A stretch of DNA of 64,000 nt. It comes from Vibrio splendidus. GTDB lineage: Bacteria > Pseudomonadota > Gammaproteobacteria > Enterobacterales > Vibrionaceae. Positions 27,197-36,524 of the stretch are shown here, piece after piece. Position numbers and translations under genes: made by a program. Every line of letters begins with the position of its first letter. Position 1 is the first letter of the stretch. The DNA lies in NCBI RefSeq assembly GCF_003345295.1, contig NZ_CP031055.1:2232001-2296000 (forward strand), read 5' to 3'. Below the pieces are notes generated by a model, which searched no databases, was not told the origin of the DNA, and saw only the letters and a list, made by a program, of their open reading frames with translations.

Positions 27197-27226
27197 GACC
27201 TCAAGAAATCGAAATGGACAATAATA

Positions 27227-27655
27227 ATGAGCTTTGAACTTCACCCACAGTTAGCAAAAGACACCACGCTTATCGGCGAATTTCCACTAAGCTTGGCACT
27301 GCTAAGCAAAGACAGTGCTGTGCCTTGGGTTATCTTGGTACCAAAACGTGCCAACCTAAAAGAGTTGCACCATCTGCCAATGAAAGAACAACAGCAGTTC
27401 TTGCTTGAGTCTCAAGCGGTAAGCCAAGCATTAGAAGCTACGTTCCAACCAGACAAGTTAAACCTAGGCGCGCTGGGTAACATGGTGCCACAACTGCACA
27501 TTCACCATATTGCACGTTTCAAAGACGATATCGCGTGGCCAGGTCCAGTATGGGGCAATACCAAAGGCGAGCAGCGCAGTGAAGAACAACAAGCCGCAAT
27601 CCATACTCGCATTCAAAACGTTTTATCGCTGAGCTCTATCTTCAAGAAAGCGTAA
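27227..27655 (+). CDS. HIT-domain protein
   Basis: 142 residues of the histidine-triad nucleotide hydrolase superfamily. The motif reads QLHIHHIARF near residues 88-97: the first His of the triad is Gln, as is common in this subgroup, while two histidines remain. WPGPVWG follows. The substrate is unknown; members split AMP-linked nucleotides. It starts 30 bases beyond a palindromic repeat element, so that element may carry or disturb its promoter. Terminator at 27711-27747. Confidence 0.82.
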   Translation: MSFELHPQLAKDTTLIGEFPLSLALLSKDSAVPWVILVPKRANLKELHHLPMKEQQQFLLESQAVSQALEATFQPDKLNLGALGNMVPQLHIHHIARFKDDIAWPGPVWGNTKGEQRSEEQQAAIHTRIQNVLSLSSIFKKA

Positions 27656-27710
27656 TTCGAGTTCATCTCATTACGCTTTAAAGCAAGGCTGTTCAGAATA
27701 GACACATGAC

Positions 27711-27747
27711 AAAAAGCCGCTCATCTAAAATAGGTGAGCGGCTTTTT
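27711..27747. terminator. Terminator between the HIT gene and feoC
   Basis: AAAAAGCCGCTCATCT pairs with AGGTGAGCGGCTTTTTT with a 5-base loop; usable from both sides. Confidence 0.85.
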
Positions 27748-27792
27748 TATTGTCTAATCTCGCCGTTTTCAACGAGAGTATTGAGCTCTGAA

Positions 27793-28023
27793 CTACATCA
27801 TCACATTCAGTGACAAACCATCTTGTTTGCTGATGGTGTAACGAATACGTGTTGTATGTCCATGCTTGTTGGTGTCAACCAAGCGAGATATCTTACCTTT
27901 CTTGACCCACACACTCAGCATCGCATCGACACCGTCTTCACTCATTCCAAACTTAGACGCCAGTTCACTACGAGCAGCGACACCTTCGTTATCAATGTAT
28001 TGATGAAGTTCAGTTAAAATCAT
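27793..28023 (-). CDS. feoC: FeoC-like regulator/accessory protein
   Basis: A 76-residue winged-helix protein, third gene of feoABC, overlapping feoB by 4 bases. HTH-like residues 15-50 (ARSELASKFGMSEDGVDAMLSVWVKKGKISR). It has no cysteine at all, so it cannot hold the iron-sulfur cluster of enterobacterial FeoC; this fits what is known of Vibrio FeoC, which binds the FeoB N-terminus. Last gene of the operon. Confidence 0.85.
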   Translation of the reverse strand: MILTELHQYIDNEGVAARSELASKFGMSEDGVDAMLSVWVKKGKISRLVDTNKHGHTTRIRYTISKQDGLSLNVMM

Positions 28024-30293
28024 ACTACTTGCACCTCTAACGCTTTTTGCTTACTGCCGATTTTCTTGAAGACGCGATACGTCACCACAAAGCCACCAGC
28101 AATTGCCACCATCCACACAGCACTACTCACTGGGTGTACCGCGAAGTTTGCTGCTTGGTAGTAGAAGGTTGCACCGAAGTAACCAAGAGCCATTGTCCAT
28201 ACCGCAATGAAGCGGGCAAACGTCTGACCAAACTCACGAACATAAGCGCCCATCGCAGCAACACAAGGTGTGTAAAGCAGGATAAGAATCAAGTAAGCAA
28301 ACGCAGCGTGGCCTGATACAAACTTGTCTTTCAAATTACCAAAGATCGAAGTATCAACCTCTTGATCCGCAGCCACAGAGCTTGAGTCAGACAAGTCGCC
28401 CACTTCAATGCCTAATGGATCTGAATAGCTCAAACCAGCTAGGTTTTCAGGGATGGTCATGACGGCTTCTTGCAAGCTTGCTGCTAAATCGAATTCAGCC
28501 GCTTCTTCGTCTGATGGCGTCGTGTACAAGCTGTTTAATGTACCAACAACGGCTTCTTTCGCAAAAATACCCGTAATAATACCAACCGTTGCAGGCCAGT
28601 TCTCTTCAGTAATACCAATAGGTTGGAACACTGGAGTCACAACTTGAGCCGCTTTAGATAGCACTGAGCTTTCGCTGTCTTCGTTACCAAAACTGCCGTC
28701 CATACCTAATGAGTTCAGGAAGCTAAGAATAGCCACAACCATTACGATGGTTTTACCTGCGCCAAGCACGAAACGTTTCAGCTTCTGCCAAGTTTTCAGC
28801 ATCACGTTTTGCACGGTCGGCAACTCGTAATCCGGCATCTCCATAACCAAGCTATCACTGCTACCAGGATAGATAGTATTTTTAAGGAATAAGCCCGTAA
28901 ATACAGAAGCAACAATACCCATGATGTACAGAGCGAATACTACATTTTGTCCCGCACCAGGGAAAAACGCAGCTGCGAATAGTGCGTATACTGGCAAACG
29001 AGCACCACATGACATAAACGGAGCCATTGATGCTGCCAGTTTACGTTCACGCTCTTGGTCAAGAGTACGAGTTGCCATGATTGAAGGTACGTTACAACCA
29101 AAACCAAGTACTAACGGAACAAACGCTTTGCCCGGTAAACCAATCTTTTGCATCACTTTATCAAGTACAAATGCTGCACGAGCCATGTAACCCGAGCTTT
29201 CTAATACCGCTAAGAACAAGTAAAGCGCGGCAATAACCGGAATAAAGGTCGCAACCGTTTGAATACCACCGCCGATGCCATCGGCAAGAATGGTGACTAA
29301 CCAAACCGGTAAATGGCCATCTAATAAGTGGTGCCCACCATCAACTAATATTGCGCCAACACCAATATCAAAGAAGTCGATAAACGCACTACCGATATTG
29401 ATAGAGAACATGAACATTAGGTACATGATGACGAAGAAGAAAGGAATACCGACCCATTTATTCAAAATGAATTGGTCTGCTTTCTCAGTAAAGTTACGGC
29501 TTAGTTTCCCTTCACTGCGACGAACACGTTTACAAAGGTCATGTAAGAAAGTGTATTTAGCGTCAGCAACAGCAAGGTCAATATCGAAATCGGCGCCTAG
29601 GCGCACACTGTCGATTTGAGTACGAGTTTGAGGAGCCAATCCGTTCAATACTAAGTAATCATTTTCTAAAGCACGAATAGCCAGAGCTCGGTGAGATACG
29701 TCAGCATCATCAAATTGTGACTCAACAGAAGGGATAAGAGCTTCTAACGCGGCATCGTAATCAATAGAGATAGGATCAAGACTTACACCTTGAACAAGCA
29801 GTTTATGCAGACGCTCTTTAAAACGTGCAACTTGCCCTTTGTCGTTTGCAGACAAGCTTAAAACTGGACAGCCAAGCTCTTTCTCTAGCGCTTTAAGGTT
29901 AATCACCTGACGCTCACGCTTTAATACATCCATCTTGTTCAATACAACGATCATTGGGCGACCCAACTCTCGTAATTGTAATGTCATGTATAAGCTTCGT
30001 TCTAAGCAGCTTGCATCTACAACATTGATGATCACATCTGCAGGGTGAGTTAGCACAGCACGAGACGCGATAGATTCATCGATACTGTTCGCATCATTAC
30101 CACTGTCTAGTGCGTAGATACCCGGTAAATCCGTTAGCTGAAACTGATCACCAGCGTGCGAATACAAACCCGTCTTCTTTTCTACGGTTACACCAACCCA
30201 GTTACCGACGTGCTGCTTAGCACCAGTTAAGGCGTTAAATAATGTTGTTTTACCACTATTTGGGTTACCAACGGTAAGAACTTGATAATCCAT
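28020..30293 (-). CDS. feoB: Ferrous iron permease FeoB
   Basis: 757 residues. The N-terminal G domain has G1 GNPNSGKTT (residues 9-17), G3 DLPGIYALD and G4 NKMD; a GDI helical part follows to about residue 270. The membrane part begins about residue 285 (VGIPFFFVIMYLMFM) with the two gate repeats, including GYMARAAFVLDKVMQKIGLPGKAFVPL and SCGARLPVYALF. It imports Fe(II) across the inner membrane. Its ATG directly follows the feoA stop. Confidence 0.97.
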   Translation of the reverse strand: MDYQVLTVGNPNSGKTTLFNALTGAKQHVGNWVGVTVEKKTGLYSHAGDQFQLTDLPGIYALDSGNDANSIDESIASRAVLTHPADVIINVVDASCLERSLYMTLQLRELGRPMIVVLNKMDVLKRERQVINLKALEKELGCPVLSLSANDKGQVARFKERLHKLLVQGVSLDPISIDYDAALEALIPSVESQFDDADVSHRALAIRALENDYLVLNGLAPQTRTQIDSVRLGADFDIDLAVADAKYTFLHDLCKRVRRSEGKLSRNFTEKADQFILNKWVGIPFFFVIMYLMFMFSINIGSAFIDFFDIGVGAILVDGGHHLLDGHLPVWLVTILADGIGGGIQTVATFIPVIAALYLFLAVLESSGYMARAAFVLDKVMQKIGLPGKAFVPLVLGFGCNVPSIMATRTLDQERERKLAASMAPFMSCGARLPVYALFAAAFFPGAGQNVVFALYIMGIVASVFTGLFLKNTIYPGSSDSLVMEMPDYELPTVQNVMLKTWQKLKRFVLGAGKTIVMVVAILSFLNSLGMDGSFGNEDSESSVLSKAAQVVTPVFQPIGITEENWPATVGIITGIFAKEAVVGTLNSLYTTPSDEEAAEFDLAASLQEAVMTIPENLAGLSYSDPLGIEVGDLSDSSSVAADQEVDTSIFGNLKDKFVSGHAAFAYLILILLYTPCVAAMGAYVREFGQTFARFIAVWTMALGYFGATFYYQAANFAVHPVSSAVWMVAIAGGFVVTYRVFKKIGSKQKALEVQVV

Positions 30294-30515
30294 TTAGATA
30301 ACCTCGATTTGTTCTGCAATGCTTTCACGAATGGCGATAGAAACACCTCTCACCTCCACTTGAAGTGGATCACCCATCGGCGCACGACGGATTAGCGTCA
30401 CCTCAGTTTTTGGCAACATGCCCATAACCATAAGTTTTTTTCTAACGTCCGGTGTTAAGCCTGTTAGTGCAACAATAGAAGCCGCTTTTCCTTGCTCGAG
30501 TTGTGAGAGTTTCAT
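30294..30515 (-). CDS. feoA: Ferrous iron transport protein FeoA
   Basis: A 73-residue SH3-like protein (MKLSQLEQGKAASIVALTG, then VRKKLMVMGMLPKTEVTLIRRAPMGDPLQVEVRG). First gene of feoABC; it is thought to act on FeoB in the cytoplasm. A Fur-like box at 30535-30553 lies 20 bases upstream. Confidence 0.95.
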   Translation of the reverse strand: MKLSQLEQGKAASIVALTGLTPDVRKKLMVMGMLPKTEVTLIRRAPMGDPLQVEVRGVSIAIRESIAEQIEVI

Positions 30516-30534
30516 AAATGCCCAATTCGTGACT

Positions 30535-30553
30535 GATAATGAGAAAGATTGTT
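30535..30553. promoter_or_regulatory. Candidate Fur box of feoABC
   Basis: GATAATGAGAAAGATTGTT agrees with the 19-base Fur consensus GATAATGATAATCATTATC at about 14 positions. It sits just upstream of feoA. Iron-dependent repression of feo by Fur is established in vibrios; the fur gene itself is at 55.5 kb. Confidence 0.65.
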
Positions 30554-30706
30554 ATTACCGCCATGATACACATACATGACCACAATTCCATTGTGTGAAA
30601 TCAATGTTTTCGAAAATACATACTCGTAAATTTCGTTAAAAACGTTTACGTCAAAAACGTTACTTTCAACAAACAACGAGAACTACCTCACTAGTACCAA
30701 TCAAGA

Positions 30707-30757
30707 AAAACCGACACAAATCATTAATTATCAACAACTTAAAATAATGTCGGTTTT
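30707..30757. other. Long-loop inverted repeat upstream of feoA
   Basis: AAAACCGACA and TGTCGGTTTT are 31 bases apart in the gap between feoA and the RNA candidate. As a terminator the loop would be too long; it may be an operator pair. Not explained. Confidence 0.3.
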
Positions 30758-30818
30758 CTCATGGCCATCTGTCGTTAATTTTATAAGTAAAATAAGTGGG
30801 CAGACGTATAGTTACTCC

Positions 30819-30950
30819 AACGAAGAGAAACTACTTCTCTTTAATTTTATTCCAGAGGTGATGTGGCTTGCCATATCACTCCGGCAGCAAGCGAAGGTGT
30901 CCTTGGCACCCGTGGTATAGTCCCCCCGGCTATACCACGATATTTTTTTT
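30819..30950 (+). ncRNA. Candidate small RNA ending in a strong intrinsic terminator
   Basis: In a gene-free gap, four hairpins follow one another on the + strand: AAGAGAA/TTCTCTT (30823-30841), GTGATGTGG/CCATATCAC with loop CTTG (30858-30879), GGTG/CACC (30896-30910), and a 10-bp stem CGTGGTATAG/CTATACCACG (30911-30939). The last is followed by T8 and has loop TCCCCCCGG. No reading frame of note fits and no gene follows on this strand. TATAGT at 30807-30812 could be a -10; the -35 is weak, so the 5' end is a guess. The C-rich loop is the kind that pairs with ribosome sites. Not a known RNA family that I recognise. Confidence 0.5.
30911..30950 (+). terminator. Intrinsic terminator of the RNA candidate
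   Basis: A perfect 10-bp stem with C-rich 9-base loop and T8 at 30943-30950. Confidence 0.85.
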
Positions 30951-31002
30951 CTTCCTTTTGTTCATCCCCAAATATTTTCAAACTCTCAAAGCTGTCATAT
31001 CA

Positions 31003-31066
<64 letters not shown>

Positions 31067-31073
31067 GAAGCAT

Positions 31074-31103
31074 AAAAAAGCCCCAACACGAATGTCGAGG
31101 CTT
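31074..31103 (-). terminator. Terminator of the propeller/AraC regulator gene
   Basis: Read on the minus strand: AGCCTCGACA, loop TTCG, TGTTGGGGCT, T6. The stem is 10 bp with G-U pairs and has a stable UUCG tetraloop. Confidence 0.85.
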
Positions 31104-31147
31104 AGAGTATCTTTATCTATGTGGAAGTAGAGTAAATCCGCAGCTCA

Positions 31148-34100
31148 CTACTCTTCGCTGTTTTCAGCAAACTTAGATGGCGACATACCAAAATGGTGCT
31201 TAAACCTCTGACTGAAATAGGAAGGGTCATTAAAACCAGAATCAAACGCGACGTCTGAGATCTTCTCTCCCGCAAGTAACCGCTCGCACGCATGCTCTAA
31301 ACGCACTTCATTCAAGTGCTCTTTAAAGGTCTTGTTATAAGCCGATTTAAAGCGTCTCTGTAAGCTTCTCTCTGACATGAACAAGTACTTAGCAGCAGTT
31401 GCAGTACTGAACTCTGCATCGGCGTAGTTTTCGCTCACAAGCTGCGACACTCTGTTTTTCCACTCTTGTTCAGCACTCAACCTTTGTTGCTCTGGCGTTG
31501 AAGCGGCAAGTTTAATGGTTTCTATCTGCTCAATTGTGCTGGCTTCCAGATTATCCAGCACTTGATATTCAATCGGCCACGAAAGCTGAACCTTATTTTG
31601 ATAGTCAGAAACAAACGCGTTCAGTTCACCACCACTCTGATTCATCAATAGAGGTAATTTTTCGATATTTAGATCAGTCGATTTTCCGGTGTTGTCACTC
31701 ATGCTTGATGCCAATTTAGGAAAAGGCATCCCATGATCTCGAATCGTAACGACAAGATGCTCCTTCACTTCTTCAACCAGAACCACCATGCTTTGTGACT
31801 TAAAGTTTCTCTTGATGATGCTCGCAACCAAGTTGTTGAAAATAATATCGAGATTAAAATACAGTAAGGATACGTATCGTTGTTTGGTATCAACTCTGAT
31901 ATCCAGTTCAATACCCGCTTTGGCTAAATCATCTTGCCAAGCTTTGAGTACCGCTTCTAAGATCAAAATTATATCGTAACTGACCTTCCCTTCTCCTTGA
32001 GGTGTATTGCTCAATTGAGCCAAGCCATTTTTCAGCGTTAAGATTGGCGACTTGCCTTTCTCATTCCAATTCGGGAGCATCGCTGCAATATGATTAACTT
32101 CAGATGAGAGTTCATTTGCTGTGTGCGATACAAGCGCACTCTTAACTGATAGCTGCTTTTTAAGCTGTTGATTGGTCGTCAACAGAATGCGGCTTTGGTG
32201 CCTCAGTTGATCGGTTTTTAATGCAACTTGCGCTTTTAGGTGTCTATTGGCAAAAGTGACATAACGCGAACGCCAAAAGACCAAGATAGTCACAATACCA
32301 ATCAACAGCACCAGAGAGCTTGCGGCAGCCCAATTAGTAAGATACCAAGGCTCAGCGATTGAGAAGCTTTGATTCGTTGACACAAAGCGATAATGCGAGT
32401 CCTTAACGGGTTTAACTTCCAGTGTATAGTCCCCCGGAAGAAGATGGTCGAGCGTTAACAAGCCTCCTTCAAATTCACTCCAAGGTTCATCGTCGCTCAG
32501 GCGATACTCCATCGCAGGGGCAAACGTCGCAGGTAGAATACCCAACTTAAAACTCATAGATGAACCATAAGGGATCTCATCCAAATCAGCTGTCTTACCA
32601 CCTAGTGATACGGTTTGCTGATCAACACTGATCTTACTCAGTAATGCTCGACTATGGGGTGTTGTTGATACCAATAACTCATCAGATAACGCACTGACTA
32701 CGCCATACTTTGATCCAAAAGTAAGCCTCGTAGATTGGCTGCCTTCGCTGTCAAACAAGTCGCATGCCCCTGCTGCCAGTTCATTGGTGATCAAGCCAAA
32801 TGGTGAACCGATATGTTTATGCAGTTGCCCATCCAGTCCGTAATAGCTGATACCTTTCGAAGAACCTAACCACACACCATTGTCATCGCTTATTAAGCAA
32901 TTTGGGCTAATATTGTCTTCAACAAGCATGACCTCTTGAATAATAGAGCTGTCATAAGGGATTCGATACACGCCATAACTGCTCGCAAACCATTGAGCCC
33001 CATCCTTCGCTTTTTCAATATCGACCACTTTGCCAAATCGTTCGCTTGAGCGACTAAAGCTAATCCGTTTATCAATAAAAGAGTAGAAGCCGTGGTCAGT
33101 GCCTATATATATACGACCTTGTAACCCTATATTGAGAGCCGTGATTTTTGCTGGCAAAAACTTATCAACTAACCAGTCAGTACCGTACCCCGTCAGCTTC
33201 ATGGTTTCGATAGATAACGAATAGAGGTTTTGCCCCGATGTTATCCAAAGTACGTTATCAGCTTGAAGCGCAAAGTTCTCAACGTGTACCCCCTTGATAG
33301 ACCTTGGTAAACCGAGTTCTTCAGGCTCTAACGTATTGGTATTAAAACTAATAATACCTTCTTCAGTAGCCAACCAAATGGAAGAACCAAAGATCTCAAA
33401 GTCCTGTACCGAGTTGGAATAAACACGAATTGGATTCTCTTTGCTTTGAGCATCGACCAAATAGAGGCCCAATGAGGAAGCAACCCAAGATAATTGTTCA
33501 CTAACCGGCTGTACTTTGTTTATCACGACACTACTTGAGTGCATCCCCATACCCGTTAATGGCGTTCTTGAGAATGTCTTACTGAACAGTGAGAAATATC
33601 GGATGCCGTTATTTGTCGCAACCCACATCCCACCAGCATGGTCGTTGATTAACGAATATATTTTCTCTCCCGGTAACGAGAAATCTTGGTTAGCGGCTTG
33701 TTCGAATCGTGTAATTTGACCCGTAATGAAGTTGTAACTAATGAGTCCATGCTCTGTGCCAATCCAATATTGGTCTGAAGTTTCAGCAAGCGAGAGAACG
33801 TGCGACCCTTTTATTTTGTTCTCTTTATCTGGATTCGCGAGATCAACAATCACCGCCCCATTTAAAGTGCCGATCACTAACTCTCGTCTAGCATTAGAAA
33901 AATAAACCGTCTCAATATGGTGCTTATCTGATGCAGTGATGTGAGTAAACTCTTGCGCCTCGGAAAGGTAAGCACCAGAACTGGTCGCGAGTACCCATTT
34001 TGACAACACCCACTCCGCATCGTTAATCGCAATATCACTGCTATTGTTGTATCGATACAGTTTGAGTAGTGAGTAGGTGGTAAATTCTAAAGATTGAGTG

Positions 34101-34573
34101 TTGTATGTATAAAAATTACTGCCATCTGTGACCCAAATATAATCACCTGATGAGCCTATATTCGTGATCTCAGCACCCGGGCTTAAACTAAACGCAAGTT
34201 CATTGCCAATCCCCGGATTATGTCGGTACACCTCATTATCAAAAAATGTCCAAAACTCATCGTTAAGAAACGCGACTCTTTCTGAAGAAAATTGCAGAAG
34301 GCTACCCTTTCTAGGGAATAGGGTTCGGCCATCATAAAAGAGTACTTTTCCATGGACATCATGAACCCATAGCCCGCCACCGGCACCTAAGTACAAGTTT
34401 TTAGCCGCAAGAAAATTCCCTTGCGCTTGAACGGGCAAAGGGTAGAAAACGGAGGGTGATGTATTTACCGCGAGAACGCTAAATGAAATGCTCATTAACA
34501 TGAACATTCTGAAGATAATTCGATACAACTTTTCATCCTGAACAGCAATAACACATGAAATTATGGTGTCCAC
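31148..34573 (-). CDS. Large membrane sensor-regulator: propeller sensor, degenerate kinase core, AraC-type HTH
   Basis: A 1141-residue protein. Residues about 18-50 hold a signal/membrane segment. Residues 50-660 contain repeated strands of the two-component-regulator propeller type (LYLGAGGGLWVHD, YWIGTEHGLISYN, GMWVATNNGIRYFS), then a Y_Y_Y-like domain. A membrane helix lies near 745-768 (ASSLVLLIGIVTILVFW). The next part looks like a histidine kinase but is degenerate: where S-H-E-L is expected it has TANEL (near 823), the G1 box is DHGMPFP, and no glycine-rich G2 box is seen. No receiver domain. Residues 1042-1141 are an AraC HTH (FMSERSLQRRF, then ISDVAFDSGFNDPSYFSQRFKHHFGMSP). A periplasmic ligand presumably controls transcription directly. 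The ligand and target genes are unknown. Confidence 0.85.
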   Translation of the reverse strand: MDTIISCVIAVQDEKLYRIIFRMFMLMSISFSVLAVNTSPSVFYPLPVQAQGNFLAAKNLYLGAGGGLWVHDVHGKVLFYDGRTLFPRKGSLLQFSSERVAFLNDEFWTFFDNEVYRHNPGIGNELAFSLSPGAEITNIGSSGDYIWVTDGSNFYTYNTQSLEFTTYSLLKLYRYNNSSDIAINDAEWVLSKWVLATSSGAYLSEAQEFTHITASDKHHIETVYFSNARRELVIGTLNGAVIVDLANPDKENKIKGSHVLSLAETSDQYWIGTEHGLISYNFITGQITRFEQAANQDFSLPGEKIYSLINDHAGGMWVATNNGIRYFSLFSKTFSRTPLTGMGMHSSSVVINKVQPVSEQLSWVASSLGLYLVDAQSKENPIRVYSNSVQDFEIFGSSIWLATEEGIISFNTNTLEPEELGLPRSIKGVHVENFALQADNVLWITSGQNLYSLSIETMKLTGYGTDWLVDKFLPAKITALNIGLQGRIYIGTDHGFYSFIDKRISFSRSSERFGKVVDIEKAKDGAQWFASSYGVYRIPYDSSIIQEVMLVEDNISPNCLISDDNGVWLGSSKGISYYGLDGQLHKHIGSPFGLITNELAAGACDLFDSEGSQSTRLTFGSKYGVVSALSDELLVSTTPHSRALLSKISVDQQTVSLGGKTADLDEIPYGSSMSFKLGILPATFAPAMEYRLSDDEPWSEFEGGLLTLDHLLPGDYTLEVKPVKDSHYRFVSTNQSFSIAEPWYLTNWAAASSLVLLIGIVTILVFWRSRYVTFANRHLKAQVALKTDQLRHQSRILLTTNQQLKKQLSVKSALVSHTANELSSEVNHIAAMLPNWNEKGKSPILTLKNGLAQLSNTPQGEGKVSYDIILILEAVLKAWQDDLAKAGIELDIRVDTKQRYVSLLYFNLDIIFNNLVASIIKRNFKSQSMVVLVEEVKEHLVVTIRDHGMPFPKLASSMSDNTGKSTDLNIEKLPLLMNQSGGELNAFVSDYQNKVQLSWPIEYQVLDNLEASTIEQIETIKLAASTPEQQRLSAEQEWKNRVSQLVSENYADAEFSTATAAKYLFMSERSLQRRFKSAYNKTFKEHLNEVRLEHACERLLAGEKISDVAFDSGFNDPSYFSQRFKHHFGMSPSKFAENSEE

Positions 34574-34707
34574 AACGTCTTATTCGCTGCTTAACCAAAA
34601 ATCCAGTTTTTTTGTGATTATTATTATCTTTCTATTTTAGCGGAAATTAACAAAGGAGAAAGGAGGTTTGCTATTTGTTGAGAGGTTTTATCTTAGCGGT
34701 CACGAAA

Positions 34708-34726
34708 ATGCCGCAAAAAGCGGCAT
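34708..34726 (-). terminator. znuA terminator
   Basis: ATGCCGC, five-base loop, GCGGCAT; on the minus strand it is followed by TTTT. It sits 51 bases past the znuA stop. Confidence 0.65.
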
Positions 34727-34776
34727 GATTCATAAATTAACGAGAGCAAAGTGTCGTTAGGAATATTGGTTATTGA

Positions 34777-35661
34777 TTACTTAGCACTCAAGCAGCTGGT
34801 GTAGCTGTCTGTAAGTTGCTGAAGAAAATCGAAATAACTTCCACTCTTCACTTCAACCTGTGAACCAACAGGATCAAGTTGCCCTTGCTTAGCATTGCTT
34901 CCACGAGTCACCGATTCGATCACAGCCGGTGTAAATTGAGGCTCTGCAAATACACATTGAACATTTTCACGCACCAAGGTTTTCTTGATAGCTATCAAGC
35001 TTTTTGCACCCGGCTTGCGCTCTGGGCTCACGGTAAAGTGACCTAAGTTATTTAACTCAAACTCCTGTTCGAAGTAGCCGTACGCATCATGGAATACGTA
35101 GTAACCTTTGTCTTTCACTGGCGCAAGTTGTTCATTAATTGACTGCTTCTTCTCTTTCAAAGCAATCAAGAATGAGTCTAGGTTCTCTTGATACGCCATT
35201 GCGTTATCAGGGTCAGCTTCAATCAACTTAGCTGAGATATATTTTGCCGCGACTTCAACTTGGTCGATGCCCAACCAAAAATGCGGGTCATGGCTACCAT
35301 GATGATGTCCTTCATGAGCATCGTGGTCTTCATGCCCAAACTCTCTCAAGTTGATTCCAGGAATCTCACTGATCTTGATAACATTTTCTTTTGAACCAAT
35401 CACCTTAGTCAAAAAGGCTTCTAGGTCAGGGCCGAACCAGATAACCATATCGGCACTATGAACTTTTTTGACATCCGATGGCTTAAGCGCATAATCATGC
35501 GGCGAAGCATTGCTGTTCATCAACACATCCGGCTCACTAACGCCTTGCGTTAATTCTGTCACAATCATTTGAATCGGTTTAAAGCTTGTTAGAATAGTAT
35601 TGGCACTTGCGACACTTGGCGCTAAAAGCAAAGTAGCAAGTATAAAAGATGAACGTGACAT
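34777..35661 (-). CDS. znuA: Zinc ABC transporter substrate-binding protein
   Basis: The periplasmic zinc receptor, 294 residues. Signal peptide ending ASA at residue 20. The metal-site histidines and the His/Asp-rich loop (HEDHDAHEGHHHGSHDPHFW, residues about 111-130) are typical of ZnuA and handle Zn(II). Cys292 near the end (SCLSA) probably pairs with Cys240 (VQCVF). Divergent from znuCB across a Zur-like box. Confidence 0.95.
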   Translation of the reverse strand: MSRSSFILATLLLAPSVASANTILTSFKPIQMIVTELTQGVSEPDVLMNSNASPHDYALKPSDVKKVHSADMVIWFGPDLEAFLTKVIGSKENVIKISEIPGINLREFGHEDHDAHEGHHHGSHDPHFWLGIDQVEVAAKYISAKLIEADPDNAMAYQENLDSFLIALKEKKQSINEQLAPVKDKGYYVFHDAYGYFEQEFELNNLGHFTVSPERKPGAKSLIAIKKTLVRENVQCVFAEPQFTPAVIESVTRGSNAKQGQLDPVGSQVEVKSGSYFDFLQQLTDSYTSCLSAK

Positions 35662-35699
35662 AATCCCTCGATAATAGAAAAGTAGCTTAGGCTTGAGGT

Positions 35700-35720
35700 A
35701 AATGTTACATTATAACATTA
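35700..35720. promoter_or_regulatory. Zur box between znuA and znuCB
   Basis: AAATGTTACATTATAACATT, an imperfect palindrome, closely matches the gammaproteobacterial Zur consensus GAAATGTTATANTATAACAT. It lies in the 83-base gap between the divergent genes and so can repress both when zinc is plentiful. Confidence 0.8.
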
Positions 35721-35744
35721 GCGAATTGCAAATGAGTTCTATTC

Positions 35745-36524
35745 ATGGATAACTTAATCCAACTAGATTCTGTGAGCGTCGAGTTTGACGGTCGAAAAGT
35801 TCTAGACAACATCTCTCTAAATATAGAGCGCGGCAGAATCACCACCCTCATTGGGCCAAACGGTGCAGGAAAGTCGACATTAGTAAAAGTGGTACTGGGT
35901 TTACAAACCAAATTTTCAGGCACAATAACAAAAGCTAAAAAACTGAAAATTGGCTATGTACCACAAAAATTAAAGCTTAATGATTCACTACCGCTTAATG
36001 TAGAACGTTTTCTAAAGCTCACTGGCAAGTTCAGTCAGCAAGAGATCCTTGAAGCATTGAAGCTAGTTGGTGCTGAACATCTGCAAAAGAGTAACATGCA
36101 CCAGCTATCTGGCGGTGAAAACCAACGTGTGCTGATTGCTCGTTCATTGCTAAGAAGACCAGACCTACTGGTTCTTGATGAACCTGCTCAAGGCGTTGAT
36201 GTACAAGGGCAAATTGACTTGTATGACCTAATTGACACCATTCGTCACCGTTTTGGTTGTGCCGTATTTATGGTTTCACATGACCTGCATTTAGTGATGG
36301 CCAAAACAGACGATGTTATCTGCTTGCACCACCATATCTGTTGCTCAGGCGCACCTGCAGACATCAAACACCACCCTTCGTATATTGCGCTCTTTGGCAC
36401 CGCGACCCAAGAAACACTAGCGTTTTATCATCACCAACACGAACATCACCATCATGATCTTGCAGGCCAGCCTGTTGAAGGCGACGTGCATGAATGTTCA
36501 AACCATAAACACGGACATCACTAA
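35745..36524 (+). CDS. znuC: Zinc ABC transporter ATP-binding protein
   Basis: 259 residues. Walker A GPNGAGKST at residues 37-45, signature LSGGENQRVLIARSLL, Walker B LLVLDEPAQGVD, and a switch His in MVSHDLH. The C-terminus is very rich in histidine (HHQHEHHHHD and more), as in other ZnuC proteins, and may buffer zinc. Its stop overlaps the znuB start by one base. Confidence 0.96.
   Translation: MDNLIQLDSVSVEFDGRKVLDNISLNIERGRITTLIGPNGAGKSTLVKVVLGLQTKFSGTITKAKKLKIGYVPQKLKLNDSLPLNVERFLKLTGKFSQQEILEALKLVGAEHLQKSNMHQLSGGENQRVLIARSLLRRPDLLVLDEPAQGVDVQGQIDLYDLIDTIRHRFGCAVFMVSHDLHLVMAKTDDVICLHHHICCSGAPADIKHHPSYIALFGTATQETLAFYHHQHEHHHHDLAGQPVEGDVHECSNHKHGHH

Noticed and set aside
27227..27655. 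HIT protein inactive because the first His is Gln
   Set aside because: The Gln form is, as far as I recall, normal for this subgroup, so it is not a sign of decay.
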